DNA of 64,000 bases. Origin: Roseovarius sp. THAF27. GTDB taxonomy: Bacteria > Pseudomonadota > Alphaproteobacteria > Rhodobacterales > Rhodobacteraceae. Under the pieces are notes generated by a model. It was not told where the DNA came from. It did no database searches and was given only the letters and a program-made list of their open reading frames with translations. The position numbers were made by a program, and so were the translations under genes. Shown here piece by piece: positions 28,013 through 37,204 of this stretch. Position 1 is the first letter of the stretch; each line of letters starts with the position of its first letter. The stretch spans positions 806,001 to 870,000 of the forward strand of contig NZ_CP045393.1 in the NCBI RefSeq assembly GCF_009363655.1, given 5' to 3'.

Positions 28013-28903
28013 ATGACGGCAGAGATTATCGACGGCAAGGCATTTGCCGCAAAAGTGCGCGAGAAGGTGGCGGGCCACGTGGACCGCCTGAAGGAAGAGC
28101 ACGGCATCACACCAGGGCTGGCCGTGGTGCTGGTGGGCGAGGACCCGGCAAGCCAGGTTTATGTCCGCTCGAAGGGCAAGCAGACCGTCGAGGTCGGCAT
28201 GAATTCCTACGAGCACAAGCTGGAGGCGGACACCTCGGAGGAAGATCTGCTGGCGCTGATCGACCAGCTGAACAACGACAAGGACGTGCATGGCATCCTG
28301 GTGCAGCTGCCGCTGCCGGACCACCTGGATTCCGACCTGGTGATCAACTCAATCGACCCGGCCAAGGACGTGGACGGGTTTCACATCTCGAACGTGGGCC
28401 TGTTGGGCACGGGACAGAAAAGCATGGTGCCCTGCACGCCGCTGGGCTGTCTGATGATGCTGCGTGAACACCATGGCTCGCTGTCGGGTATGGACGCGGT
28501 GGTTGTCGGGCGCTCGAACATCGTGGGCAAGCCGATGGCGCAGCTTTTGCTGGGCGACAGCTGCACGGTGACCATCGCACATAGCCGCACCAAGGATTTG
28601 CCTGACGTGGTGCGCCGCGCCGATATCGTGGTGGCCGCGGTGGGCCGGCCCGAGATGGTGCCGGGCGACTGGATCAAGGAAGGGGCCACCGTGATCGACG
28701 TGGGCATCAACCGGGTCGAGCGCGACGGCAAGACCAAGCTGGTGGGCGACGCGGATTACGAGTCCTGCGCCGAGCGTGCGGGGGCGATTACCCCGGTGCC
28801 GGGCGGCGTCGGGCCGATGACCATCGCGTGCCTCTTGGCCAACACGGTGACGGCCTGCTGTCGCGCCAACGGGTTGTCGGAGCCGGAAGGGCTGACGGCC
28901 TGA
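28013..28903 (+). CDS. folD: Bifunctional methylenetetrahydrofolate dehydrogenase/methenyl-THF cyclohydrolase
   Basis: The 296-residue product has the catalytic Lys in [15 protein letters not shown] (about residues 50-60), [12 protein letters not shown], the folate-site [11 protein letters not shown], the NADP-binding [18 protein letters not shown] (about 164-181), and [15 protein letters not shown] at the end. GGGAGG precedes the ATG by 6 bases. Together with fhs it interconverts formate and methylene-THF. Confidence 0.96.
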   Translation: MTAEIIDGKAFAAKVREKVAGHVDRLKEEHGITPGLAVVLVGEDPASQVYVRSKGKQTVEVGMNSYEHKLEADTSEEDLLALIDQLNNDKDVHGILVQLPLPDHLDSDLVINSIDPAKDVDGFHISNVGLLGTGQKSMVPCTPLGCLMMLREHHGSLSGMDAVVVGRSNIVGKPMAQLLLGDSCTVTIAHSRTKDLPDVVRRADIVVAAVGRPEMVPGDWIKEGATVIDVGINRVERDGKTKLVGDADYESCAERAGAITPVPGGVGPMTIACLLANTVTACCRANGLSEPEGLTA

Positions 28904-28911
28904 GACCTCTT

Positions 28912-28985
28912 GCCCGGCGGCCGCCGCCGGGCAGCCCCCGACCGCCCCCACGGGCGGGGGCTTCACCCCCACCCTCGGCCGGGGG
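28912..28985 (+). terminator. GC-rich hairpin cluster after folD
   Basis: Three stems in succession: GCCCGGCGGC with its complement (28912-28932), a CCGCCCC/GGGCGGGG stem, and a CCCCCACCC/GGGGG stem, ending near a TTTCTTTTCC stretch. This is plausibly the folD terminator and also the end of the convergent thioesterase transcript. It is long and GC-rich for a simple terminator. Confidence 0.5.
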
Positions 28986-29036
28986 CAGCCCTCATTTCTT
29001 TTCCGTTTGGACGCGGGTTTTGCGGGCCAGAAGTTT

Positions 29037-29456
29037 CTAAAGCTCCACCGGGATCATCGTCCCGACCAGCATGGCGATGTGGCGTTCCGTGCCGTCCGTC
29101 ACGGCGAAGACATCCGACTGCACTACCATCAGACGGCGGCCCGGTCTGATCACCCGGCCTCGCGCGACGAGGTGATCGCCCGCGCCGGGGGCCAGGAGGT
29201 TGATCTTCATCTCAGTGGTCATCACCTCCATCCCCTCGGGGATGAGGGTGAGCGCGGAATAGCCCGCGGCGCTGTCGCCGATGGCGAAGGTCAGGCCGGC
29301 ATGGGCGACGCCCTGTTGCTGGCGGCTGCCTTCGAGGATAGGCGCGGTGATCTCGACCTTGCCTTTGGCGATGTCGGCGAGCGTGGCGCCCAGCGTTTGC
29401 ATCATGGATTGCCGGGCGAAGCTGTCGCGGATGCGGGTCTCGAAGGGGGCGGACAT
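29037..29456 (-). CDS. PaaI-family acyl-CoA thioesterase
   Basis: The 139-residue hot-dog domain protein has GSRQQQGVAHAGLTFAIGDSAAGYSAL (about residues 42-69), the HxG-type active-site loop and helix of PaaI/YdiI enzymes, and MKINLLAPGAGDHLVARGRV. The Asp of IGDSAAG is the likely catalytic acid. The acyl substrate is unknown. It is convergent with folD. Confidence 0.82.
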   Translation of the reverse strand: MSAPFETRIRDSFARQSMMQTLGATLADIAKGKVEITAPILEGSRQQQGVAHAGLTFAIGDSAAGYSALTLIPEGMEVMTTEMKINLLAPGAGDHLVARGRVIRPGRRLMVVQSDVFAVTDGTERHIAMLVGTMIPVEL

Positions 29457-29523
29457 GGGGGTCTCCGGTCGGCTTTGTGCGCGGCAGTCTAGGCCGGGCA
29501 GGTGGCAATGGGAACGGGGCGTG

Positions 29524-30198
29524 TCACGCTCGTTGGCTGCGCGGCATGGGCGCGGGATGGGGCGTGTTGCCGGTCAGGATCGCCAGCGCCTCGGTGCGCA
29601 TAAGGTCGCAGAGCGCGGTGTCATGGCTTCGCAGGCCGCCGGTATAGGTGCCGTAAGCGGGCATCACCAGCCGGTCGCTGTCGAGCAGGAAGGCGGGCCG
29701 GGTGATGGCGCGGCCCCGGACGGGCAGGGTGACCTTGGGGTGGTAGTGCCCCGACACCTCGCCCGAAAAGCCCGGTTGCGCGATGTGGCGAAAGGTGAGC
29801 GGCGGCACGGGCAACTCGAACAGGTGCGCGCCGCCGAGGTCGACGGGGCCGGGATCGTGGTTGCCCTCGATCCAGACCCAGCGGCGACCTGCCTGAAGGC
29901 GGCTGATCCAGAGCTTTTCGGCCTCCAGCAGGGCGCGGGCGGCCAGCGCATCGTCGAAGCTGTCGCCGAGGCAGATGACGGTATGGGCGCCGGTGGCTTC
30001 CAGGTCGGCTTGCAGGCGGGACAGCGTATCGTGCGTCTCGTAGGGGGGCAGTTGCGCCTCGCCCAGGCGTGCGCGGCGTTCGGTCTTGCCGAGGTGCATG
30101 TCGGACACGCAAAGCAGGTTCTGGTCACGCCAGAAAAGCGCGCCCGAGCCGAGGGCGGTGAGGCGGGCGCCTGCCAATGTGAACTCGTAGCCGTTCAT
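29524..30198 (-). CDS. pdeM: Ligase-associated DNA damage response endonuclease PdeM
   Basis: The 224-residue calcineurin-like metallophosphoesterase has all metal-binding motifs: CVSDMHLGK (about residue 33), CLGDSFDD (about 77), IEGNHDPG (about 112) and SGHYHPK (about 150). It is named for its standard partners, an Lhr-type helicase, an exonuclease-like protein and an ATP-dependent DNA ligase; here only the helicase is adjacent (gene starting at 32651, 50 bases upstream of this one). It presumably acts in DNA repair. Confidence 0.88.
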   Translation of the reverse strand: MNGYEFTLAGARLTALGSGALFWRDQNLLCVSDMHLGKTERRARLGEAQLPPYETHDTLSRLQADLEATGAHTVICLGDSFDDALAARALLEAEKLWISRLQAGRRWVWIEGNHDPGPVDLGGAHLFELPVPPLTFRHIAQPGFSGEVSGHYHPKVTLPVRGRAITRPAFLLDSDRLVMPAYGTYTGGLRSHDTALCDLMRTEALAILTGNTPHPAPMPRSQRA

Positions 30199-30248
30199 GC
30201 TTCGTTCATCACGCGGGAGGACCGATTTTGCAAGCGGTTTTCGGGAGG

Positions 30249-32651
30249 TCAGGCGAGACCGGCGGCCTGCATCAGGCGTTGGGTTTCTTCCTCGAGCAGG
30301 CGGTCCTGTGCGCTGCCTTCGACGGGGGTGCGCCCGGCCTCGAGGAACAAGGGCGCGGCGAAGGGCGTGACGCGGGGCAGGCGCACGAGGTCGACGCGGT
30401 CGCCGATGCGGTCGAGCATTTCCTCGATCCGGCCAAAGTCGATCAGGCCGCGCATCGCCTCTTGCTTTGTAATGTCCAGAAGCAGGTGATCGGGGTCGTA
30501 TTTGGCCAGAGTGTCGTAGAGGATGTCCGACGAAAATGTGGCCTGCCGCCCGGATTTGCGGACTTGGGGCAGGTTGCGCTGGATCAGGCCCGCGATGGTA
30601 GCCGAGGCGCGAAAGGTGCGCTTTATCAGCTGGTTACCGGCCAGCCACTTGTCCAGGCCTTCGCGCAGAGCGGCGCGGTCCAGAAGGCCGGTGGCATCGG
30701 TCAGCGGCTCCAGCCCCCAGATCAGCGTGGCGTAATCGGTCGAGACGAAGCCCATGGGGGCGAGGCGCATCTCCTCCATGCGTTTGCTGAGGATCAGGCC
30801 CAGCGTCTGTTGCGCGTTGCGGCCCGCGAAGCCGTAGATGCAGGCGTGTTCGCGCCCGTCATGGGGAAAGCTTTCTATGAGCAGGCGACCCGCCTGCGGA
30901 AGGCGCGACACGTCCTGCTGAAGCGCGATCCAGTCGGCGGTGTGGGCGGGCAGGGCGGAGTGGTCGCCCGAGTGCAGGAGCGACAGGATGCGCTGGCTGA
31001 GCTGGGTGGAGGTGGCGAACTTGGTGCCGGCGAAGGTGGCGATCTTGGGTTTCTTGGCAGCGTCGCGGCTGACCTCGACCACGGTTTCGCGCAGGCCTTC
31101 GTATTTCACGATCTGCCCGCCGATCAGGAACGTGTCGCCGGGGGTGAGGGAGGCGGCAAAGCCTTCCTCGACCTCGCCCAGGGGCTTGCCGCCGCGGTTT
31201 CGCCGCATCCGCACCTTCAAGAGGTCGGCGTCCTGGATGGTGCCGATATTCATGCGAATGAGGCGGGCGCTGCGCGGGTCGCGCAGCTGCCACAGGCCGT
31301 CGCGGTTGAGTAGGCGTTGCCATTGGTCATAGGCGCGCAGGGCATAGCCACCGGTCGCACAGAAATCGAGGCAGGCGTCGAACTGGGCGCGGGTGAGCGT
31401 GGCGTAGGCGCCGACGGTCTGGATTTCATCGAACAATGCATCTGCATCGAACGGGCCGGCGCAGGCGCGGATGAGGATGTGCTGACAGAGCACGTCGCGG
31501 GGGCCAGGGCCGCGCGGCTCGCCGTCGAGGTCGTGGTCGCGCACGGCCTGCAACGCTGCGACGCATTCGATGACCTCGAAGCGGTTGGCGGGCACCAGGA
31601 GCGCCTTGGATGGCGCGTTGTAGCGGTGGTTGGCGCGGCCGATGCGCTGGACCAGCCGCTTGACGTTCTTGGGCGCGCCGACCTGGATCACGAGGTCCAC
31701 GTCGCCCCAGTCGATGCCGAGGTCCAGACTGCCGGTGCAGACCACGGCGCGCAGTTCGCCGCGCTGCATGGCGGCCTCGACCCGTTCGCGCTGCGCCCGG
31801 TCGAGCGAGCCGTGGTGGATGCCGATGGGCAGGGCATCCTCGTTGGCGAGCCAGAGGTTGTGAAAGAAAATCTCGGCTTGGGCGCGGGTGTTGTGGAAGA
31901 TGAGGGTGATGCGGTGGCGTCGCACCTCGTCCAGTACCGCTGGGATGGAATAGGCCGCCCCACCCCCGGACCAGGGCGGATATGCGTCGGTTTGCAGCAT
32001 GGCGATGTCCGGTTCAGGGCCGGGATCGGCCATGAGGATCTCGCACGGGTCCGGGTGGCGGGCGAGAAGGTGCGCGATGGCGGCGGGGTCCTCGACCGTG
32101 GCCGAGAGGCCCACGCGGCGCAGGCCGGGGCACATGGCCTGAAGGCGGCTGAGGGCAAGGAACAACTGATCGCCGCGCTTCGATTCCGCCAGCGCGTGGA
32201 TTTCGTCGACCACGATGCGCTTGAGACCCTTGAAGATGCGCGGGGCGTCCTCGTAGGAGGTGAGGAGTGCGAGGCTTTCGGGCGTGGTCAGCAGAATATG
32301 TGGCGGGTCGGCGCGTTGGCGGCGCTTGGCCGACGAGGAGGTGTCGCCGGTGCGGTCCTCGATGCGGATGGGCAGGTTCATCTCTGACACAGGCGTGGTC
32401 AGGTTGCGCTTGATGTCTGCCGCCAGCGCCTTGAGCGGGGAGATGTAGAGCGTGTGCAGCCCGTCGTGGCCGTGCTCTGCGATGTCCACCAGCGTCGGCA
32501 GAAAACCCGCCAGTGTCTTGCCGCCCCCGGTGGGGGCAATGAGCAGAAGGGCGGGGTCGTCCGCGCGGTCCAGCATGGCCTGCTGATGCGGGTGGATGGA
32601 CCAACCGCGGGTGGCGAACCAGTCGGTGAAAACAGGGGGTAGCGACGTCAT
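30249..32651 (-). CDS. Ligase-associated DNA damage response DEXH-box helicase (Lhr-type)
   Basis: The 800-residue superfamily 2 helicase has Q-motif region HPHQQAMLDRADDPALLLI, Walker A APTGGGKTLAGFLP (about residues 39-52), DEIH box VVDEIHALAESKRG (about 146), motif III LSATVEDP, and C-terminal helicase motifs VCTGSLDLGIDWGDVDLVIQ and RIGRANHRYNAPS. A winged-helix and DUF4145-like tail follows (NRGGKPLGEVEEGFAASL). Lhr-type enzymes translocate 3'-5' on DNA. It is probably cotranscribed with pdeM; the ligase and exonuclease genes of the full four-gene module are not here. Confidence 0.9.
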   Translation of the reverse strand: MTSLPPVFTDWFATRGWSIHPHQQAMLDRADDPALLLIAPTGGGKTLAGFLPTLVDIAEHGHDGLHTLYISPLKALAADIKRNLTTPVSEMNLPIRIEDRTGDTSSSAKRRQRADPPHILLTTPESLALLTSYEDAPRIFKGLKRIVVDEIHALAESKRGDQLFLALSRLQAMCPGLRRVGLSATVEDPAAIAHLLARHPDPCEILMADPGPEPDIAMLQTDAYPPWSGGGAAYSIPAVLDEVRRHRITLIFHNTRAQAEIFFHNLWLANEDALPIGIHHGSLDRAQRERVEAAMQRGELRAVVCTGSLDLGIDWGDVDLVIQVGAPKNVKRLVQRIGRANHRYNAPSKALLVPANRFEVIECVAALQAVRDHDLDGEPRGPGPRDVLCQHILIRACAGPFDADALFDEIQTVGAYATLTRAQFDACLDFCATGGYALRAYDQWQRLLNRDGLWQLRDPRSARLIRMNIGTIQDADLLKVRMRRNRGGKPLGEVEEGFAASLTPGDTFLIGGQIVKYEGLRETVVEVSRDAAKKPKIATFAGTKFATSTQLSQRILSLLHSGDHSALPAHTADWIALQQDVSRLPQAGRLLIESFPHDGREHACIYGFAGRNAQQTLGLILSKRMEEMRLAPMGFVSTDYATLIWGLEPLTDATGLLDRAALREGLDKWLAGNQLIKRTFRASATIAGLIQRNLPQVRKSGRQATFSSDILYDTLAKYDPDHLLLDITKQEAMRGLIDFGRIEEMLDRIGDRVDLVRLPRVTPFAAPLFLEAGRTPVEGSAQDRLLEEETQRLMQAAGLA

Positions 32652-32671
32652 CCGCCAGATGTAGGCGGAAC

Positions 32672-32727
32672 CGCAAAACTTTTCAGGAAAAGTTTTGCCC
32701 GGAGTTTTCGATAAACTCCGGGGCGCG
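32672..32727 (-). terminator. Tandem hairpin terminator element, copy 2
   Basis: Stem AAAACTTTTC/GAAAAGTTTT, then stem GGAGTTT/AAACTCC, followed by GGGGCGCGC, directly abutting the stop codon of the AAA+ ATPase gene (32729). The order, spacing and GC tail match 24371-24420. It likely terminates the Tad-locus transcript. Confidence 0.65.
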
Positions 32728-32728
32728 C

Positions 32729-34039
32729 TTATTTCACGATGGTCTCGTCCTTGACGAACATGTTCGCCCAGGCGCGGTCCAAGAGGTCGGGTCGCATCTG
32801 GTAGGGGATGCCTTCGAATTCGCAGATCGAGATCATCTGGTCGATCAGGAAGATCGGCTGGTAGTTGGCGTAGACGTTGTTGATCGTCGGGTACTTGACC
32901 TTGAGGAGGTGCAGCAGCGTTTCCTCGTCCAGCGGCATCCCGCGTTTCTTGGCCACCATGGCGAAGATCTTGAGGAAATCCTGCTGGTTGGGTCCGTCGA
33001 TCTTGATCTTGAAGAAGATCCGGCGCAGGGCGGCCTGGTCGAAGATCTCGTTGGGGTGGAAGTTGGTCGAGAAGATCACCAGCGTGTCGAAGGGCACCTC
33101 GAATTTTTCCCCCGATTGCAGCGCCAGGATATCCTTGGATTCCTCCAAAGGCACGATCCAGCGGTTGACCAGGCTTTGCGGCGGTTCAGCCTGGCGGCCA
33201 AGGTCGTCGACGATGAAGATGCCCCCCGTTGATTTGAGCTGCAACGGTGCCTGGTAGGTCCGCGCGGTGGGGTTGTAGACCAGATCGAGCATCGACAGGC
33301 TGAGCTCACCCCCGGTGATGACCGTGGGCCGTTCGCAGCGCACGTAGCGCGTGTCGAAGGTGCGCTTGCGGCGCAGGGAGTTGGGGTCGTCGACCTCGAC
33401 CTCGGCCTTGGAGTGGACGATGGGGTCGTAGACGGTGATGACCTGGCCCGCGTATTCGATGGCGCGGGGGACATAGATCTTGTCGCCCATCGCGTCGCGG
33501 ATGCCGTTCGAGATCGAGGATTTACCGTTGCCGGGCGGGCCGTACATCAGGATCGAGCGACCTGCCGACACGGCGGGGCCGAGGTGATCAAGCAGATCGT
33601 TGGGCAGCACCAAGTGCCCCATTGCGCCGGTCAGTTCGTCGCGGGTGATCTGGATGTTGCGGATCGACTGGCGTTTGACCTGCTCGCGATAGACGGCTAG
33701 CGGCACCGGCATGGCGCCGAAATATTCCGATTGCGACAGGGCGTCGAGCGCGCGGGACTTGCCCGCGTCGGTCAGTTGAAAGCCCATTTCGCCGCCCGAA
33801 TTGGCGTTGAGCGTGCCGGTCGCCTCGAGCAGACGTTGCTGGCGGGCCATGTCCACCAGTTCCTGCGTAACGGCGCGGGGCAGGCAGATCGCCTCGGAGA
33901 TTTCGCTGACCATGTCCAGGTTCTTGCGGAACATGGTTTTCAGCAGGATATCCCGCATCATCACGATGGGAAGGCGCATTTCGTCCAGCCCCGACGGCGG
34001 CGGAGGTGGTTGAACGCCGGTGGTCACTTGCATGTTCAT
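32729..34039 (-). CDS. AAA+ ATPase linked to the Tad pilus locus
   Basis: The 436-residue product has an N-terminal Pro-rich start and a winged-helix-like region (about residues 10-130; EISEAICLPRAVTQELVDMA, GFQLTDAGKSRALDAL). An AAA+ domain follows: Walker A YGPPGNGKSSISNGIRDA (about 165-182), Walker B GIFIVDDLGRQ (about 270), sensor 1 LVIFSTNFHPNEI. It is not one of the canonical TadA-type secretion ATPases, being a MoxR/GvpN-like or Cdc48-like AAA+ module. It closes the Tad operon after the prepilin peptidase. ATG at 34039 is chosen over a TTG at 34066. A role in pilus assembly quality control or regulation is an inference from position. Confidence 0.8.
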   Translation of the reverse strand: MNMQVTTGVQPPPPPSGLDEMRLPIVMMRDILLKTMFRKNLDMVSEISEAICLPRAVTQELVDMARQQRLLEATGTLNANSGGEMGFQLTDAGKSRALDALSQSEYFGAMPVPLAVYREQVKRQSIRNIQITRDELTGAMGHLVLPNDLLDHLGPAVSAGRSILMYGPPGNGKSSISNGIRDAMGDKIYVPRAIEYAGQVITVYDPIVHSKAEVEVDDPNSLRRKRTFDTRYVRCERPTVITGGELSLSMLDLVYNPTARTYQAPLQLKSTGGIFIVDDLGRQAEPPQSLVNRWIVPLEESKDILALQSGEKFEVPFDTLVIFSTNFHPNEIFDQAALRRIFFKIKIDGPNQQDFLKIFAMVAKKRGMPLDEETLLHLLKVKYPTINNVYANYQPIFLIDQMISICEFEGIPYQMRPDLLDRAWANMFVKDETIVK

Positions 34040-34170
34040 GGTTTTACGGCCCGCTCTCTGAGACAAGTTGACGTGTTTCGACCCCGCAGACGGCGGAGTG
34101 TTTGCGGTCAGGCTGACAGAAGATCATGCGGAAATTATGGTGGCCCGCGGGCAGGGATGGGGCAGGGGCC

Positions 34171-34677
34171 TCAGGCCCCGTAGGCCGCGCCGAGGGCGAG
34201 ATAGATCACCAGGGTCGCGCCCAGGGCAAAGCCCATGGGAAACTTCTTGCCTCGGTCCCAGCTGACCCAGTTCGGCGCCAGCCGGCGCAGGGGCGAGTGT
34301 TTCGCCAGCCGGTGGGTGACGAAACAGGCCAGCAGGTTGGCAGCGAAGAGGAACATGATGATCCGCCAGTCGGCGGGGGCGACGAAGGGGGCGGCGGCGG
34401 CGATGAATTTGCTGTCGCCCGCGCCCATCAGACCGCCGGCATTGGCGATGAAGCCGATCACAAGCGCGAAAACCATGATCGCGATGCGCCAGGCGTAATC
34501 GGGCCAGATCGGGGTGACGGCCCAGAGACCCACGACCACGAAGATGCCGGCCAGCGTCAGGACGGAAATGTTGGGGATGCGCATCGCCTTTAGGTCGCTC
34601 CACATCACCCAGAGACAGACCGGGGTCACGAAGGGCAAGAACCAGAACGCCGCCCAGCTGGTGATTTCAAGGGGCAT
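34171..34677 (-). CDS. cpaA: Prepilin peptidase TadV/CpaA
   Basis: The 168-residue aspartic membrane peptidase has about five hydrophobic helices. The two catalytic aspartates are in WSDLKAMRIPN (about residue 28) and in the GxGD motif GLMGAGDSKF (about 88). It lacks the N-terminal methylase domain, as usual for Tad systems. It cleaves Flp prepilins after Gly. It lies between tadD and the AAA+ gene. Confidence 0.9.
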   Translation of the reverse strand: MPLEITSWAAFWFLPFVTPVCLWVMWSDLKAMRIPNISVLTLAGIFVVVGLWAVTPIWPDYAWRIAIMVFALVIGFIANAGGLMGAGDSKFIAAAAPFVAPADWRIIMFLFAANLLACFVTHRLAKHSPLRRLAPNWVSWDRGKKFPMGFALGATLVIYLALGAAYGA

Positions 34678-34698
34678 GGCCCGCGCCTCGCAAGCCGC

Positions 34699-35556
34699 TT
34701 ATTCTACGTTGTTTTCCAGCGCGTTCAGGCTGCGCGCGGCGGCCTCGAAATGCTGGGGATGGGTGTCGATGGCGTCGCGCAGCAGGCCCTTGCCGATAGT
34801 GGTGTCGCCCTGCTTGATCGCCGACAGGCCCAGCGTGTAGAGCAGTTGCGCACGCTCTTCCTGGCTGGTCTGCATGACCGGCATGGAATATTTCTTTTGC
34901 GCGCCGCGGGCCAGGACAAGGTTGTTCTTGGCGGTGAACAGGCTGTCATCCTGCCGGATCGCATCGGTGAACAGGCGCTCGGCGGCGGCGAAATCGCCGC
35001 GGGTCAGCTTGGAATAGCCCCAGTTGTTCATCACGCTGGCGGGGGTCGTCGTCAGCCCGATGGCGGTTTCGTAGAAACTGTCGGCCTTCGACCAGTTCTC
35101 GTTGCTGTCGGCGACCATCGCCTCGAGCCGGTACCGCTTGAAGGTCTCGTGGGTCGGCGGGACGGCATCCAGCACCTCGTCGGCGCGTTTCCATTCGTTG
35201 TTGCGAATGAGCGCGTCGGCGAATTCGACCTGGTCGTCATTGGTGGATTTCTCGTGCTCGACCACGTTCTGCCAGGCCGCGACGGCCTCGGTGTGGCGCT
35301 TGGCCCGGATGAGCGATTGCGCAAGGCCGCGGCGCACGTCGATGCGGTCGGGCTGTTCGCCCAGGGTGCGCTGGAAGTATTTCACGGACTCGTTGGGGTC
35401 TGCCACGGTCAGCATGACATCGCCAAGATTGCTTTCGTCGACGACGTTGAGATCGGACAGGGCCCGGTCCACATCGGCCTTGCCGGCCTTGTCATCGCAA
35501 GCGGAAAGGGCAAATGCGCTGCCCACGCAGATGCACATGAGAATAGGATGGCGCAT
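34699..35556 (-). CDS. tadD: TadD-like TPR lipoprotein, copy 2
   Basis: The 285-residue product has a lipoprotein signal (lipobox ALSAC, Cys about 20) and several TPR units (EAVAAWQNVVEHEKSTNDDQ, WSKADSFYETAIGLTTTPA, DFAAAERLFTDAIRQDD). TadD proteins act as pilotins for the Tad secretin. It is one of two such genes in tandem, separated by 26 bases. Confidence 0.85.
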   Translation of the reverse strand: MRHPILMCICVGSAFALSACDDKAGKADVDRALSDLNVVDESNLGDVMLTVADPNESVKYFQRTLGEQPDRIDVRRGLAQSLIRAKRHTEAVAAWQNVVEHEKSTNDDQVEFADALIRNNEWKRADEVLDAVPPTHETFKRYRLEAMVADSNENWSKADSFYETAIGLTTTPASVMNNWGYSKLTRGDFAAAERLFTDAIRQDDSLFTAKNNLVLARGAQKKYSMPVMQTSQEERAQLLYTLGLSAIKQGDTTIGKGLLRDAIDTHPQHFEAAARSLNALENNVE

Positions 35557-35582
35557 TTTTGCGTCCTTTTACTGCCTTCGCC

Positions 35583-36143
35583 TCAACCTGGTATACTGCG
35601 GATCAGGTAGTCGCTGCTCCCGCGCCGCACCAGTTTATAATCTTGTTCTAGTTCTTCAGTATAAAGAGAATTTTCCGATTTTGCGAGAACTAAGCGCAAA
35701 TTGTCACGAATTGAGTCACTTTGGCCATTGTCGAGCGCATAGGCCTTCTTGAACACCTGTTCCGCTTCGCCGTTTTCGCCCTTCTCCAGCAGGACGACGC
35801 CAAGGTTGTTCCACACCTCGGGTGAGAATTCGTCCTTTTCGATGGCCTGGCGCAACAGGCGTTCGGCGGTGTGCAGGCGCCCCAGGCCGAGATTGGCGGT
35901 GCCCAGGCCGGCCAGCACGTCGGCGCTCATGCCTTCGTCGAGGGCGGCGCGGGAAAAGGCGTCGATCGCCAGCTCGAACTCGCCCGCGGCCACCAGGCGG
36001 TGGCCGACCAGCTTGGAGTCGACGGCCTCGCCGCCCCGGGCGACGCCGGGGGCGTAGGGGCCGTCCGGGTCACGCGAAGCGCCCTCGCCGCAGCCCGCGA
36101 CGAGAGCGATGGAAACCACAAGCCAGACACCTGCTCGTGCCAT
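35583..36143 (-). CDS. tadD: TadD-like TPR lipoprotein, copy 1
   Basis: The 186-residue product has a lipoprotein signal with lipobox LVAGC (Cys about 18) and TPR repeats (GEFELAIDAFSRAALDEG, SPEVWNNLGVVLLEKGENG, QVFKKAYALDN). It is shorter than its neighbour and diverged from it. It probably assists secretin or pilus assembly at the outer membrane. Confidence 0.85.
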   Translation of the reverse strand: MARAGVWLVVSIALVAGCGEGASRDPDGPYAPGVARGGEAVDSKLVGHRLVAAGEFELAIDAFSRAALDEGMSADVLAGLGTANLGLGRLHTAERLLRQAIEKDEFSPEVWNNLGVVLLEKGENGEAEQVFKKAYALDNGQSDSIRDNLRLVLAKSENSLYTEELEQDYKLVRRGSSDYLIRSIPG

Positions 36144-36211
36144 GCCGGTTATGCCGCCTCTTCGTTATGCCGACAGGCCCGCGCGGGGCCTGCCGTTCGT
36201 TGGTCCGGCCG

Positions 36212-37192
36212 TTACTGGCCCGCCATCGTGAAGAGTTCCATGATCCCCAGCACCGACGGGCCGACCAGGATGATCAGCAATGGCGGCACTGTAAGCATCA
36301 TCGTGGCCAATGTCATCTTCGTCGGAAGCTTGTTGGCCTTTTCTTCCGCGCGCATGACCCGTTTGTCACGCATCTCGCCGGCATAGACGCGCAGGGCGTC
36401 GGCGATCGAGGTGCCGAAGGTCTGCGACTGCACGAGCACGGTCACGAAGCTGGAGATATCCTGCACACCGCAGCGTTCGGCCATTTCGTTCAGGACCGAA
36501 GGCTTGTCACGCCCGGCCTTGACCTGGTGCGCGACGATCTCGAATTCCTCGGAGAGCGCCGGATAGGAGGCGCGGATTTCCCTGGACACCCGGATGATCG
36601 CCTGGTCGAGCGACTGTCCTGCCTCGACGCAGGTCAGCATCATGTCGAGACTGTCGGGGAAGCCCTCTTCGATTTCCTGCTGGCGCTGCTGCTGGCGTTT
36701 GGTCACCCAGTATTTCGGGATCATGTAGCCGACGCCACCCGGCCCGAGGATGTACATGACCGTCTGCGTGGTGGTCGTGTCATCGGCCCCCGCGAGGAAG
36801 ACCACGAAATAGAGCACGCCGAGGATCAGGAAGCCGATGCCAAGCGCGAACTGGGCGAAGTGGAAGTACCGCACCGCATCGCGGCTGCGATAGCCGGCCT
36901 GCATCAGGGTCAGGCGGATCTGGCTGAGCTGCTTTTCGTCCTCGGGTTCGAGGAACTTGGCGTATTTGTCCAACTTTTCGTTGCGCTGGCCGGTGCGCAA
37001 CTTTTTCTTCTGCTCTTCCAGCGACGGTCCGCTGCGCGACTGTTTCCTGATCTTGTCCAGCGGGTCGTTCGACTCGCGGATCAGGATCGGGATCGTCAGC
37101 AAGACCAGCAGCACACCGAGCGTGCCCACCGCGATCAGCGGGCCGAACGGGCCCAGCATGTCGGTCATGAATTGTGAAATCGTGTCCAGCAT
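36212..37192 (-). CDS. tadC: Tad pilus platform protein TadC
   Basis: The 326-residue T2SSF-domain inner-membrane protein has a helix near the N-terminus (about residues 17-37), two more around 110-150, and a C-terminal helix pair. The conserved cytoplasmic FPDSLDMMLTCVEAGQSLDQ region (about 180-200) and the SFVTVLVQSQTFGTSIADAL region mark the family. With TadB it forms the platform on which CpaF acts. It starts 12 bases after tadB. Confidence 0.92.
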   Translation of the reverse strand: MLDTISQFMTDMLGPFGPLIAVGTLGVLLVLLTIPILIRESNDPLDKIRKQSRSGPSLEEQKKKLRTGQRNEKLDKYAKFLEPEDEKQLSQIRLTLMQAGYRSRDAVRYFHFAQFALGIGFLILGVLYFVVFLAGADDTTTTQTVMYILGPGGVGYMIPKYWVTKRQQQRQQEIEEGFPDSLDMMLTCVEAGQSLDQAIIRVSREIRASYPALSEEFEIVAHQVKAGRDKPSVLNEMAERCGVQDISSFVTVLVQSQTFGTSIADALRVYAGEMRDKRVMRAEEKANKLPTKMTLATMMLTVPPLLIILVGPSVLGIMELFTMAGQ

Positions 37193-37204
37193 TGTCAGGG
37201 CCTT

